Assembly: GCA_963801035.1 (NCBI GenBank)
Contig: CAWDDF010000007.1
Location: 496,001 to 560,000, forward strand
DNA: 64,000 nt
DNA from: JACCZX01 sp963801035
GTDB lineage: Bacteria > Pseudomonadota > Gammaproteobacteria > Burkholderiales > Burkholderiaceae_F
Reading direction: 5' to 3'
The translations under genes were made by a program, and so were the position numbers. Of this stretch, positions 9,246 through 16,136 are shown one piece after another. Position 1 is the first letter of the stretch. Each line of letters starts with the position of its first letter. The notes under the pieces were generated by a model, which was not told the DNA's origin, made no database searches, and was given only the letters and a program-made list of their open reading frames with translations.

Positions 9246-9923
9246 ATGGCCTTCTGGCGCCGCCGAGAAAACACACCCGACACCCGACCGCAACGCGCGT
9301 CGCGCTCGAGCGACGCAACCGGTGCGCGAGGTGAGCCTGTGGATACGGTGCGCGTCCGCGCGCGTCGCAGATTGATTGGCGCGGCGGCGCTGCTGCTGAC
9401 CGTCGCGATCGTCGTTCCAATGGTGCTCGATCCCGAGCCCAAGCCCACGTCCGACAACATCGCGATAGATATCCCGAGCGAAAAGACGCCATTCACGCCT
9501 CGGCTGACGCTGCCGCCGGTCCCTGCGCCCGAAAATGTTCCTGTGGCTCCGCCGCCGGAGGTCGCTGCAATCCCCGAGAAGGTGGAAGACCGGACACCAA
9601 AAGCCACTGAAGCAAAGAAGGTCGAAGAGCAGCGCGCACGCGCGCTGCTTGAAGGCAATTCGAAGGGGGCGTCGAGTGCAGCGGACGATAAGGCGGCGCG
9701 GTTTGTAGTTCAGGCAGCCGCTCCTGCGAGCGAAACCGCAGCACGCGAGCTTACTGAGCGCCTGAAAAAGTCCGGACTGGCCTCATATATGGAAAAGGTG
9801 GATACGAAGCAGGGCGTGCGCTATCGCGTTCGGCTCGGGCCTTATGCGTCGCGCGATGAGGCCGATGGTGTGCGAACCCGCTTGAAAGCACAGGGCATCA
9901 GCGCAAACTTGGTAACTCTTTAA
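9246..9923 (+). CDS. dedD: SPOR domain protein (DedD-like)
   Basis: SPOR proteins bind denuded septal peptidoglycan and act in cell division. The 225-residue product has a basic N-terminal tail, one transmembrane helix near residues 38-58 (LIGAAALLLTVAIVVPMV), a Pro/Ala/Glu-rich periplasmic linker and a C-terminal SPOR domain near 148-225 (FVVQAAAPASETAARELTER, YRVRLGPYASRDEADGVRT). It follows folC by 23 bases as in related genomes. The cvpA gene that normally comes next is missing; purF follows after 65 bases. Confidence 0.9.
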   Translation: MAFWRRRENTPDTRPQRASRSSDATGARGEPVDTVRVRARRRLIGAAALLLTVAIVVPMVLDPEPKPTSDNIAIDIPSEKTPFTPRLTLPPVPAPENVPVAPPPEVAAIPEKVEDRTPKATEAKKVEEQRARALLEGNSKGASSAADDKAARFVVQAAAPASETAARELTERLKKSGLASYMEKVDTKQGVRYRVRLGPYASRDEADGVRTRLKAQGISANLVTL

Positions 9924-9988
9924 AAGTTTATTGCATCGATGCGAACCCTGCGTACGATGCGCATCGCGACAGCGCGAGGAGACACTCG

Positions 9989-11506
9989 ATGTGCGGGATA
10001 GTCGGAGTAGTGGCGACCAGCCCGGTCAACCAGCTGCTGTACGACTCACTGCAGCTGTTGCAGCATCGCGGGCAGGACGCGGCAGGGATCGCAACCGGCT
10101 CAGGCAGCACCTTTTCGATGTGGAAGGGCAGCGGCATGGTGCGGGAAATCTTTCGCACGCGAAACATGCGCAACCTGACCGGAAACGTTGGCATAGCCCA
10201 CGTTCGTTATCCAACCGCCGGCTCGGCGTTCAGCGTTGAGGAAGCGCAGCCGTTTTATGTGAATGCGCCGTTCGGCATCACGCTGGCGCATAACGGCAAT
10301 CTGACGAATGCGGAGCAGCTGAAAAGCGAGATGTTCCGTATCGATAGACGCCACATAAACACCAATTCGGATTCTGAGATTCTGTTGAACGTGCTGGCGC
10401 ACGAGCTGCAGGAGGGAACATCCAACTACACGCTCGATCCCGCAACAATATTTCGATCGGTCGCGGCGCTGCATCGGCGCGTGCGCGGCGCTTACGCGTG
10501 TGTCGCGCACATTGCCGACCACGGCATCGTTGCGTTTCGCGACCCTTACGGAATCCGCCCGCTGGTTTACGGCGTTAACGAGACCGATGCCGGCACCGAA
10601 TATCTGGTCGCGAGCGAATCGGTCGCGCTCGAAGGTCTGGGGTTCAAGTTTGTACGCGACGTCGCGCCGGGTGAAGCCATCTTCATCGACATCGACGGCA
10701 ACTTTTATTCGCAGCAGTGCGCCGACACGCCGACGCTGAATCCGTGCATCTTCGAGTATGTGTACTTCGCGCGTCCCGACTCGGTGATGAACGGCGTCAG
10801 CGTTTACAGCTCGCGCCTGAAGATGGGCGAATATCTCGCCGAGAAGATTCGCAAGCAGATTCGCACCGGCGATATCGACGTCGTGATGCCGATTCCCGAT
10901 ACGTCGCGTCCCGCGGCGATGCAGCTTTCGGCCCGGCTCGGGCTCGAGTTTCGTGAAGGGTTTTTCAAGAATCGTTATGTCGGGCGCACGTTCATCATGC
11001 CCGGCCAGGCCGTGCGCAAGAGAAGTGTTCGACAAAAGCTGAGCGCCCTGCCGACCGAGTTCAAGGGTAAGAACGTCCTGCTCGTCGACGACTCGATCGT
11101 GCGCGGTACAACATCGCGCGAGATCGTCAATATGGCGCGCGAAGCCGGTGCGAACAAGGTGATCTTCGCCTCTGCGGCGCCCCCGGTGCGCTATCCGAAC
11201 GTCTACGGCATCGATATGCCGACACGCAGCGAGCTGATCGCACACGGGCGCTCGGACGAAGAAATCCAGCGCCTGATCGAAGCCGACGGGCTTGTGTATC
11301 AGGACATCGATGCGATGAAACGATCGGTGTCCGAACTCGGCCCACACCTGACCAGTTTCGAGGCCAGTTGCTTCGATGGCGTCTACGTGACAGGCGATGT
11401 GACGCCGGACTACCTGGATCGGCTCGAAGCCGCGCGCGAGCTGGCTGCCATCGCCGAGAGCGATCCGTACTCGCAACTCAATCTCAACCTTGCCCAAGCC
11501 GATTGA
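9989..11506 (+). CDS. purF: Amidophosphoribosyltransferase
   Basis: PurF makes 5-phosphoribosylamine from PRPP and glutamine, the first committed step of purine synthesis. The 505-residue product starts MCGIVGVV, so the N-terminal nucleophile Cys2 of the class II glutaminase domain is exposed after Met removal; HRGQDAAGI, HVRYPTAG and LAHNGNLTN follow. The PRPP-binding loop VLLVDDSIVRGTTSREIV lies near residue 370. A GAGGAG-like ribosome site precedes the ATG. The 65-base upstream gap contains two short palindromes (9933-9942 and 9955-9966). Confidence 0.98.
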   Translation: MCGIVGVVATSPVNQLLYDSLQLLQHRGQDAAGIATGSGSTFSMWKGSGMVREIFRTRNMRNLTGNVGIAHVRYPTAGSAFSVEEAQPFYVNAPFGITLAHNGNLTNAEQLKSEMFRIDRRHINTNSDSEILLNVLAHELQEGTSNYTLDPATIFRSVAALHRRVRGAYACVAHIADHGIVAFRDPYGIRPLVYGVNETDAGTEYLVASESVALEGLGFKFVRDVAPGEAIFIDIDGNFYSQQCADTPTLNPCIFEYVYFARPDSVMNGVSVYSSRLKMGEYLAEKIRKQIRTGDIDVVMPIPDTSRPAAMQLSARLGLEFREGFFKNRYVGRTFIMPGQAVRKRSVRQKLSALPTEFKGKNVLLVDDSIVRGTTSREIVNMAREAGANKVIFASAAPPVRYPNVYGIDMPTRSELIAHGRSDEEIQRLIEADGLVYQDIDAMKRSVSELGPHLTSFEASCFDGVYVTGDVTPDYLDRLEAARELAAIAESDPYSQLNLNLAQAD

Positions 11507-11520
11507 TGTAGCATTCGCTG

Positions 11521-11572
11521 ACGCGCCGATTTGAATCAGCTTGCGGGCGCTTAACAAATACGGCTAAAGCGA
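11521..11572 (+). ncRNA. SAM-II riboswitch aptamer upstream of metZ
   Basis: The leader of metZ matches the SAM-II aptamer in order and spacing of conserved blocks. The P1 stem is GCGCC (11523-11527) with GGCGC (11546-11550); its loop holds GATTTG and GCTTGC; after P1 come TTAACAAAT and GGCTAAAGC, the pseudoknot and ligand-binding segment. GGCT can pair with AGCT in the P1 loop, as the H-type pseudoknot requires. SAM-II elements in proteobacteria control methionine and SAM synthesis genes, and metZ is such a gene. High SAM would be expected to lower metZ expression. The match is from memory of the family consensus; a covariance-model scan was not possible. Confidence 0.82.
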
Positions 11573-11593
11573 TCGAGGCCAAGCTGCAACGAG

Positions 11594-11633
11594 CCCGCCG
11601 AGCTGATTCGACAACCAGTGAGGCGGGTTTTTT
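11594..11633 (+). terminator. Terminator-like hairpin ending at the metZ start codon
   Basis: CCCGCC (11594-11599) pairs with GGCGGG (11622-11627), with an inner CTG/CAG pairing, followed by six T residues that run directly into the metZ ATG at 11634. The 3' arm (GAGGCGGG) is also the only plausible ribosome binding site, so folding could block either transcription or translation. It sits 22 bases downstream of the SAM-II aptamer and is a likely expression platform. Confidence 0.6.
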
Positions 11634-12845
11634 ATGTCTAAAAAGTTTGATGAACAGCGCGACTTCGAGACGCGTGCCGTGCGCGCCGGCACCGAGCGTT
11701 CACAGTTCAACGAGCACAGCGAAGCGCTGTTTCTGACGTCGAGCTTCGTGTTCGACAACGCTGCGCAAGCTGCGGCGCGATTCTCAGGGGCCGAAGCCGG
11801 CAACGTCTATTCGCGCTTCAGCAATCCGACGGTCACGATGTTCGAGCAACGGCTGGCATCGCTCGAAGGCGCAGAGGATTGCCTGGGCACCGCCTCCGGC
11901 ATGGCAGCGATCATGGCCACATGCCTCGCGACTTTGCGCAGCGGAGATCACATCATCTGCGCCGCCAACGTCTTCGGCGCGACGATTCAACTGTTTTCGA
12001 ATCTGCTGTCGCGGTTCGGCATCTCGGTCACCTACGTCGACGGTACCGACGGCGACGCCTGGCGAGCGGCGGCTACTCCGAACACACGGCTGCTCTATTG
12101 CGAAACTCCATCGAATCCGCTGATGGAGCTGGTCGATCTCACTCAGTTCGCTCAGTTTGCGCGAGCGATCGGCGCAATCTCCGTCGTCGATAATTGTTTT
12201 TGCACGCCGGCGCTGCAACGTCCGTTCGAGTTCGGTGTTGATGTCGTGATTCACTCGGCAACGAAGTATCTCGACGGCCAGGGTCGGGTAATGGGAGGCG
12301 CCGTACTCGGATCGAGGGCATTCATTCGCGATCAGTTGCTGCCGGTGTTGCGCAGTAGCGGACCAAGCCTCTCGCCGTTCAATGCCTGGGTATTGCTTAA
12401 GGGCCTTGAAACGCTCGCGATACGCATGCGTGCGCAAAGCACGGCCGCTCTGGAGTTGGCTGAATGGCTGGAAGGTCAAGCCGATGTAGCGCGCGTGTAC
12501 TTCCCGGGATTGCAATCGCACCCGCAGGCAGCGCTGGCTCGGCGACAGCAATCGCAAGCGGGCGCGGTCGTCGCCTTCGAAGTGAAGGCGCAGAGCTCAG
12601 ACCCGTCAGCGCAACGTGAACGAGCATGGCGCATGATCGATTCGGTGCGCACGATGTCGATCACGGCGAATCTCGGTGACACTCGTTCGACCATCACTCA
12701 TCCAGCCACAACGACGCACGGTCGCATTGCACCCGCCGATCGGGAACGGGCCGGCATCAATGAGGCGCTGATCCGCATTGCCGTAGGTCTGGAATCGGTT
12801 GCAGATTTGAAGCGCGATCTAGCGCAGGCTTTAGCGCGCCGGTGA
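11634..12845 (+). CDS. metZ: O-succinylhomoserine sulfhydrylase
   Basis: MetZ uses PLP to turn O-succinylhomoserine and sulfide into homocysteine, a direct sulfhydrylation route to methionine. The 403-residue protein belongs to the Cys/Met metabolism PLP family: it has NVYSRFSNPTVTMFEQRLA, the SGMAAI phosphate region, the PLP-lysine motif HSATKYLDGQGRVMGG and the C-terminal SITANLGDTRSTITHPATTT typical of MetZ. Placement after purF is the usual Burkholderiales order. A SAM-II aptamer and a terminator-like hairpin lie immediately upstream. Other gamma-family members (MetB, MetY) are alternatives, but the C-terminal block favours MetZ. Confidence 0.93.
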   Translation: MSKKFDEQRDFETRAVRAGTERSQFNEHSEALFLTSSFVFDNAAQAAARFSGAEAGNVYSRFSNPTVTMFEQRLASLEGAEDCLGTASGMAAIMATCLATLRSGDHIICAANVFGATIQLFSNLLSRFGISVTYVDGTDGDAWRAAATPNTRLLYCETPSNPLMELVDLTQFAQFARAIGAISVVDNCFCTPALQRPFEFGVDVVIHSATKYLDGQGRVMGGAVLGSRAFIRDQLLPVLRSSGPSLSPFNAWVLLKGLETLAIRMRAQSTAALELAEWLEGQADVARVYFPGLQSHPQAALARRQQSQAGAVVAFEVKAQSSDPSAQRERAWRMIDSVRTMSITANLGDTRSTITHPATTTHGRIAPADRERAGINEALIRIAVGLESVADLKRDLAQALARR

Positions 12846-12873
12846 CGCCCATGTTCCGCGCCCCTCGCGCCAA

Positions 12874-12902
12874 TTGACCAAAAAAGTGGCCCGCCGTACA
12901 AT
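12874..12902 (+). promoter_or_regulatory. Sigma70 promoter of the isc operon
   Basis: TTGACC (12874-12879), a 17-base spacer and TACAAT (12897-12902) form a strong sigma70-type promoter upstream of iscR. An IscR-like operator abuts the -10 element. Confidence 0.7.
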
Positions 12903-12924
12903 TCCGACCAATTTAATCGGGAAT
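12901..12924 (+). promoter_or_regulatory. Putative IscR type 1 operator
   Basis: CCGACCAATTTAATCGGGAA within this imperfect palindrome matches the type 1 IscR site known from E. coli at about 18 of 21 positions. It lies directly over and downstream of the -10 element of the iscR promoter, the position expected for autorepression by [2Fe-2S]-IscR. Confidence 0.65.
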
Positions 12925-12976
12925 TTTTAAGCGCGCTTCTAAGTCCAATCTGTGCGTCAAATTTACCGAATGAGTT

Positions 12977-13477
12977 ATGAGGCTTACCACTAAAGGTCGT
13001 TTTGCAGTTACCGCGATGATCGATGTTGCAATGCGGCAACATGAAGGTCCGGTGACACTGGCCGGGATTAGCGAGCGGCAACGAATTTCGCTGTCGTACC
13101 TGGAGCAACTCTTTGGCAAGTTGCGGCGGCGGCGGCTGGTTTCCAGTACCCGCGGGCCCGGCGGCGGGTACCAGCTCGAGCGGCCCATGGATCAGACGAC
13201 CGTGTCGGACATTATTTTTGCGGTCGATGAACCGCTCGACGCCACGCAGTGTGGGGGCAAGGAAAATTGCCACGACGACCAGCGCTGCATGACGCACGAC
13301 CTGTGGGCGAACTTGAACGTTCGAATGCTTGACTATCTTGATTCGGTCACGCTGGCTGATCTGGTGGAGCAGCAGAATCGGAAATCGAGCAATACATCGG
13401 TCGCAGTGCTGCACGACAGCCGTCTGCAGACACGCGCGAAGAAGCCGGTGGGTTTGAACGAACAGGCACAAAGGTAA
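12977..13477 (+). CDS. iscR: Fe-S cluster assembly transcriptional regulator IscR
   Basis: IscR is an Rrf2-family winged-helix regulator that senses Fe-S status and represses its own operon when it holds a [2Fe-2S] cluster. The 166-residue product starts MRLTTKGRFAVTAMIDVAMR; the helix-turn-helix includes LAGISERQRISLSYLEQLF; and the cluster ligands are seen as three cysteines in QCGGKENCHDDQRCMTHDLW followed by the conserved His. It is the first gene of the isc operon and ends three bases before iscS. Confidence 0.97.
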   Translation: MRLTTKGRFAVTAMIDVAMRQHEGPVTLAGISERQRISLSYLEQLFGKLRRRRLVSSTRGPGGGYQLERPMDQTTVSDIIFAVDEPLDATQCGGKENCHDDQRCMTHDLWANLNVRMLDYLDSVTLADLVEQQNRKSSNTSVAVLHDSRLQTRAKKPVGLNEQAQR

Positions 13478-13480
13478 CGA

Positions 13481-14690
13481 ATGCAGCTTCCCATTTACCT
13501 TGATTACTCGGCGACGACGCCAGTCGATCCACGCGTCGTAGATGCGATGATTCCGTGGCTGCGCGACAACTTCGGCAACCCGGCGTCGCGTAGCCATTCG
13601 TTTGGCTGGACGGCGGAAAAGGCCGTCGATCAGGCACGTGAGCAGGTCGCCGCGCTGGTTAATTGCGATCAACGCGAGTTGATCTGGACGTCGGGCGCAA
13701 CCGAGTCGATCAATCTCGCGCTGAAGGGCGCCGCGCGCTTCTACAAAGACAAAGGCAAGCACCTGGTGACGGTGAAGACCGAGCACAAGGCAACGCTCGA
13801 CACGATGCGCGAGCTCGAGCGCGACGGCTTCGAGGTGACCTATCTGGACGTCGAGGAAAACGGTCTTGTCGACTTCGCCAACACTCGAAGCCTCGATCAG
13901 GCCGGACACGATCCTGGTGTCGGTGATGTACGTCAACAATGAGATCGGCGTCATCCAGGACATAGCCGCGATCGGCGAGCTCACGCGCTCACGAGGCATC
14001 GTGTTCCATGTCGACGCCGCGCAGGCAACGGGCAAGATCGTTGTCGACCTTGCGCAGCTAAAGGCTGATCTGATGTCCTTTTCGGCGCACAAGACGTACG
14101 GTCCGAAGGGCGTCGGCGCGCTGTTTGTCAGACGCAAGCCGCGCGTGCGTCTCGAAGCGCAGATGCACGGCGGCGGCCATGAGCGCGGACTGCGCTCGGG
14201 GACGCTGCCGACACATCAGATCGTCGGAATGGGCGAGGCGTTTCGCCTGGCGCGCGAAGAAATGGCGACCGATAACGAGCGCATTCGCATGCTGCGCGAT
14301 CGTCTGTGGGCCGGAATTTCGCAAACAGAGCAGGTGTTTTTGAACGGCGATTGGGAGCGGCGCGTGCCGCACAACCTGAACGCCAGCTTCAATTTTGTCG
14401 AAGGCGAAAGCATGATCATGGCGATGAAGGACGTCGCCGTTTCTTCGGGTTCGGCTTGTACTTCGGCCAGTCTGGAACCATCTTATGTATTGCGCGCGCT
14501 GGGACGCAGCGACGAACTGGCGCACAGCTCGATTCGCTTCACCGTCGGGCGCTTCACGACGCCTGAGGAGATCGACTTCACGATCGACTTGGTGACACGT
14601 CAGGTGGCGCGGCTGCGCGAGATGTCTCCGCTATGGGAGATGTATAAGGACGGCATTGATTTGAGCACGGTGCAGTGGGCAGCACATTAA
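13481..14690 (+). CDS. iscS: Cysteine desulfurase IscS (frameshifted)
   Basis: IscS takes sulfur from cysteine and donates it for Fe-S clusters and tRNA thiolation. The N-terminal part (IYLDYSATTPVDPRVVDAM, NPASRSHSFGWTAE, KTEHKATLDTM) and the rest (SVMYVNNEIGVIQD, FHVDAAQATGK, the PLP-lysine motif SFSAHKTYGPKG, and the active-site Cys in SSGSACTSAS) lie in two frames. One extra base near 13879-13884 explains the switch: deleting it restores a continuous sequence through ANLEASIRPDT. Summed length is about 402 residues, as for E. coli IscS. In this order it almost certainly is functional in the organism, the break being a sequence error. Confidence 0.93.
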
Positions 14691-14695
14691 CCAGG

Positions 14696-14724
14696 CGCGC
14701 GAAAGTGCAACCTACTTTCGCGCG
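14696..14724 (+). other. Perfect 11-bp hairpin after iscS
   Basis: CGCGCGAAAGT (14696-14706) and ACTTTCGCGCG (14714-14724) are perfect reverse complements around a 7-base loop, starting five bases after the iscS stop. There is no T run, so an mRNA-stabilising or processing element fits better than a terminator. Confidence 0.6.
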
Positions 14725-14733
14725 ATTAGTTTG

Positions 14734-14766
14734 AAAAAATCACTGGCGAAGCCAGATGATTTTTTT
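14734..14766 (+). terminator. Intrinsic terminator or attenuator between iscS and iscU
   Basis: AAAAAATCACTGGC pairs with GCCAGATGATTTTTT through CTGGC/GCCAG plus AAAAAATCA/TGATTTTTT, with one bulged A and a GAA loop, ending in a T7 tract. This is a classic A-tract, GC stem, T-tract terminator placed inside the operon, 38 bases before iscU. Confidence 0.65.
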
Positions 14767-14804
14767 CAGCGCAAAGGCAGATAAGGGCATTAGGAGCAGC
14801 AACC

Positions 14805-15221
14805 ATGGCATACAGCACAAAGGTTATTGACCACTACGAGAATCCCCGCAACGTCGGATCCTTCGACAAGGGTGACGATCACGTCGGCACCGGAATGGTT
14901 GGCGCTCCGGCCTGCGGTGACGTAATGAAGCTGCAGATTCGCGTCAATGAGCAGGGCGTCATCGAAGATGCACGGTTCAAGACGTACGGCTGTGGTTCAG
15001 CGATTGCGTCTTCATCGCTGGTGACCGAATGGGTCAAGGGCAAGACGCTCGATCAAGCGGGCACGATTCGCAACACGCAGATTGCCGAAGAGCTGGCGTT
15101 GCCGCCGGTCAAGATTCATTGCTCGATTCTGGCTGAAGATGCGATCAAGGCCGCGATCGATGACTACCGTGCCAAGCACGGCGGAGCAGAACAGAAGCCG
15201 TTGGAGAAGCAAGCAGCATGA
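14805..15221 (+). CDS. iscU: Fe-S cluster scaffold protein IscU
   Basis: IscU is the scaffold on which [2Fe-2S] clusters are built from IscS-derived sulfur before HscA/HscB-driven release. The 138-residue product has the three cluster cysteines (ACGDVMK, YGCGSAIASS, KIHCSILAEDAI) and the HscA recognition motif LPPVK at ALPPVKIHC. A GGAGCAGC ribosome site precedes the ATG. Its stop overlaps the iscA start (ATGA). Confidence 0.98.
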   Translation: MAYSTKVIDHYENPRNVGSFDKGDDHVGTGMVGAPACGDVMKLQIRVNEQGVIEDARFKTYGCGSAIASSSLVTEWVKGKTLDQAGTIRNTQIAEELALPPVKIHCSILAEDAIKAAIDDYRAKHGGAEQKPLEKQAA

Positions 15222-15559
15222 GCGAAGCAGCGACAGTGGGCGTGACGATGACCGAGCGCGCGGCACAGCACGTCGCAGGTTATCTGGCAAAGCGCGGCCG
15301 AGGCATCGGCTTGCGCCTGGGCGTGCGCACGACCGGGTGCTCGGGCATGGCGTACAAACTGGAATATGCCGACGTCGCGCAACCCGAGGATCGCCAGTTT
15401 GAAAGTCACGGCGTAAAAATCTTCGTCGATCCCAAAAGCTTGGCCTATATCGACGGTACCGAGCTCGATTTTGCGCGCGAAGGGTTGAACGAAGGATTCA
15501 AGTTCAACAACCCGAGGGAAAAGAACCGCTGCGGTTGCGGTGAATCCTTCAACATTTGA
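15218..15559 (+). CDS. iscA: Iron-sulfur cluster assembly protein IscA
   Basis: IscA is an A-type carrier in Fe-S protein maturation, needed mostly for [4Fe-4S] proteins. The 113-residue product shows the three conserved cysteines, one in TTGCSGMAYKLEYAD and two in the CGCG motif near the C-terminus (NRCGCGESF). It starts within the iscU stop codon and its 3' end is followed by hscB. Confidence 0.96.
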   Translation: MSEAATVGVTMTERAAQHVAGYLAKRGRGIGLRLGVRTTGCSGMAYKLEYADVAQPEDRQFESHGVKIFVDPKSLAYIDGTELDFAREGLNEGFKFNNPREKNRCGCGESFNI

Positions 15560-15584
15560 CCGGAGCGCGTTCCGGCGCGCCAGC

Positions 15585-16127
15585 ATGTTCGTTCCTCCGG
15601 ACCACTTCGAGCTGTTCAATCTGACGCCGCGCTTCAAGCTCGACGCGGCCACGCTGGACAGCGCCTATCGAAGCGTGCAGGCACAGGTGCATCCCGACCG
15701 CTTCGCTGCGGGTTCTGCCGCCGAGAATCGAATCGCGATGCAGTGGGCCACGCAGGCCAACGAAGCGTATCGAACGTTGCGATCGCCCCTAAAGCGCGCT
15801 GCTTATTTGTGTGAGCGCGCCGGCGTGCCAATCGACGCCGAAACGAACACAGCAATGCCGGCAGAGTTCCTGACGCAGCAGCTGCAATGGCGCGAAGCAC
15901 TCGATGACGCTCGCGCGAGCCGCAACGGCGCAGCGTTGCAAGCACTCGATGACAAGACGACATCGGAACGTGACCGGCTATTGAGTGAAATCACTCAGGC
16001 GCTCGACGTCGCTTCGGATCCCGCGCATGCCGCGTCGCTAGTGCGACAGCTGATGTTCATAGAAAAGTTCAGTACAGAGATCGCATCGGCACTGGAAGCA
16101 TTGCGCGATAACCGCGCGTCGGCATAG
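15585..16127 (+). CDS. hscB: Fe-S protein assembly co-chaperone HscB
   Basis: HscB is the J-domain partner that brings IscU to HscA and stimulates its ATPase. The 180-residue product has an N-terminal J domain with the HPD motif (QAQVHPDRFA) and the C-terminal IscU-binding helical region. The frame is open from a GTG at 15540 inside iscA, but MFVPPDHFELFNLTPRF from the ATG at 15585 aligns with family starts and is chosen. Confidence 0.93.
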   Translation: MFVPPDHFELFNLTPRFKLDAATLDSAYRSVQAQVHPDRFAAGSAAENRIAMQWATQANEAYRTLRSPLKRAAYLCERAGVPIDAETNTAMPAEFLTQQLQWREALDDARASRNGAALQALDDKTTSERDRLLSEITQALDVASDPAHAASLVRQLMFIEKFSTEIASALEALRDNRASA

Positions 16128-16136
16128 ATAGGTTCT

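Noticed and set aside
10100..11557. 485-codon minus-strand open frame opposite purF
   Set aside because: It is the antisense shadow of a clearly identified gene; composition is Arg/His-rich and there is no domain or ribosome site.
12698..14137. 479-codon minus-strand open frame opposite iscR-iscS
   Set aside because: It covers the promoter, iscR and iscS on the other strand and has no recognisable domain.
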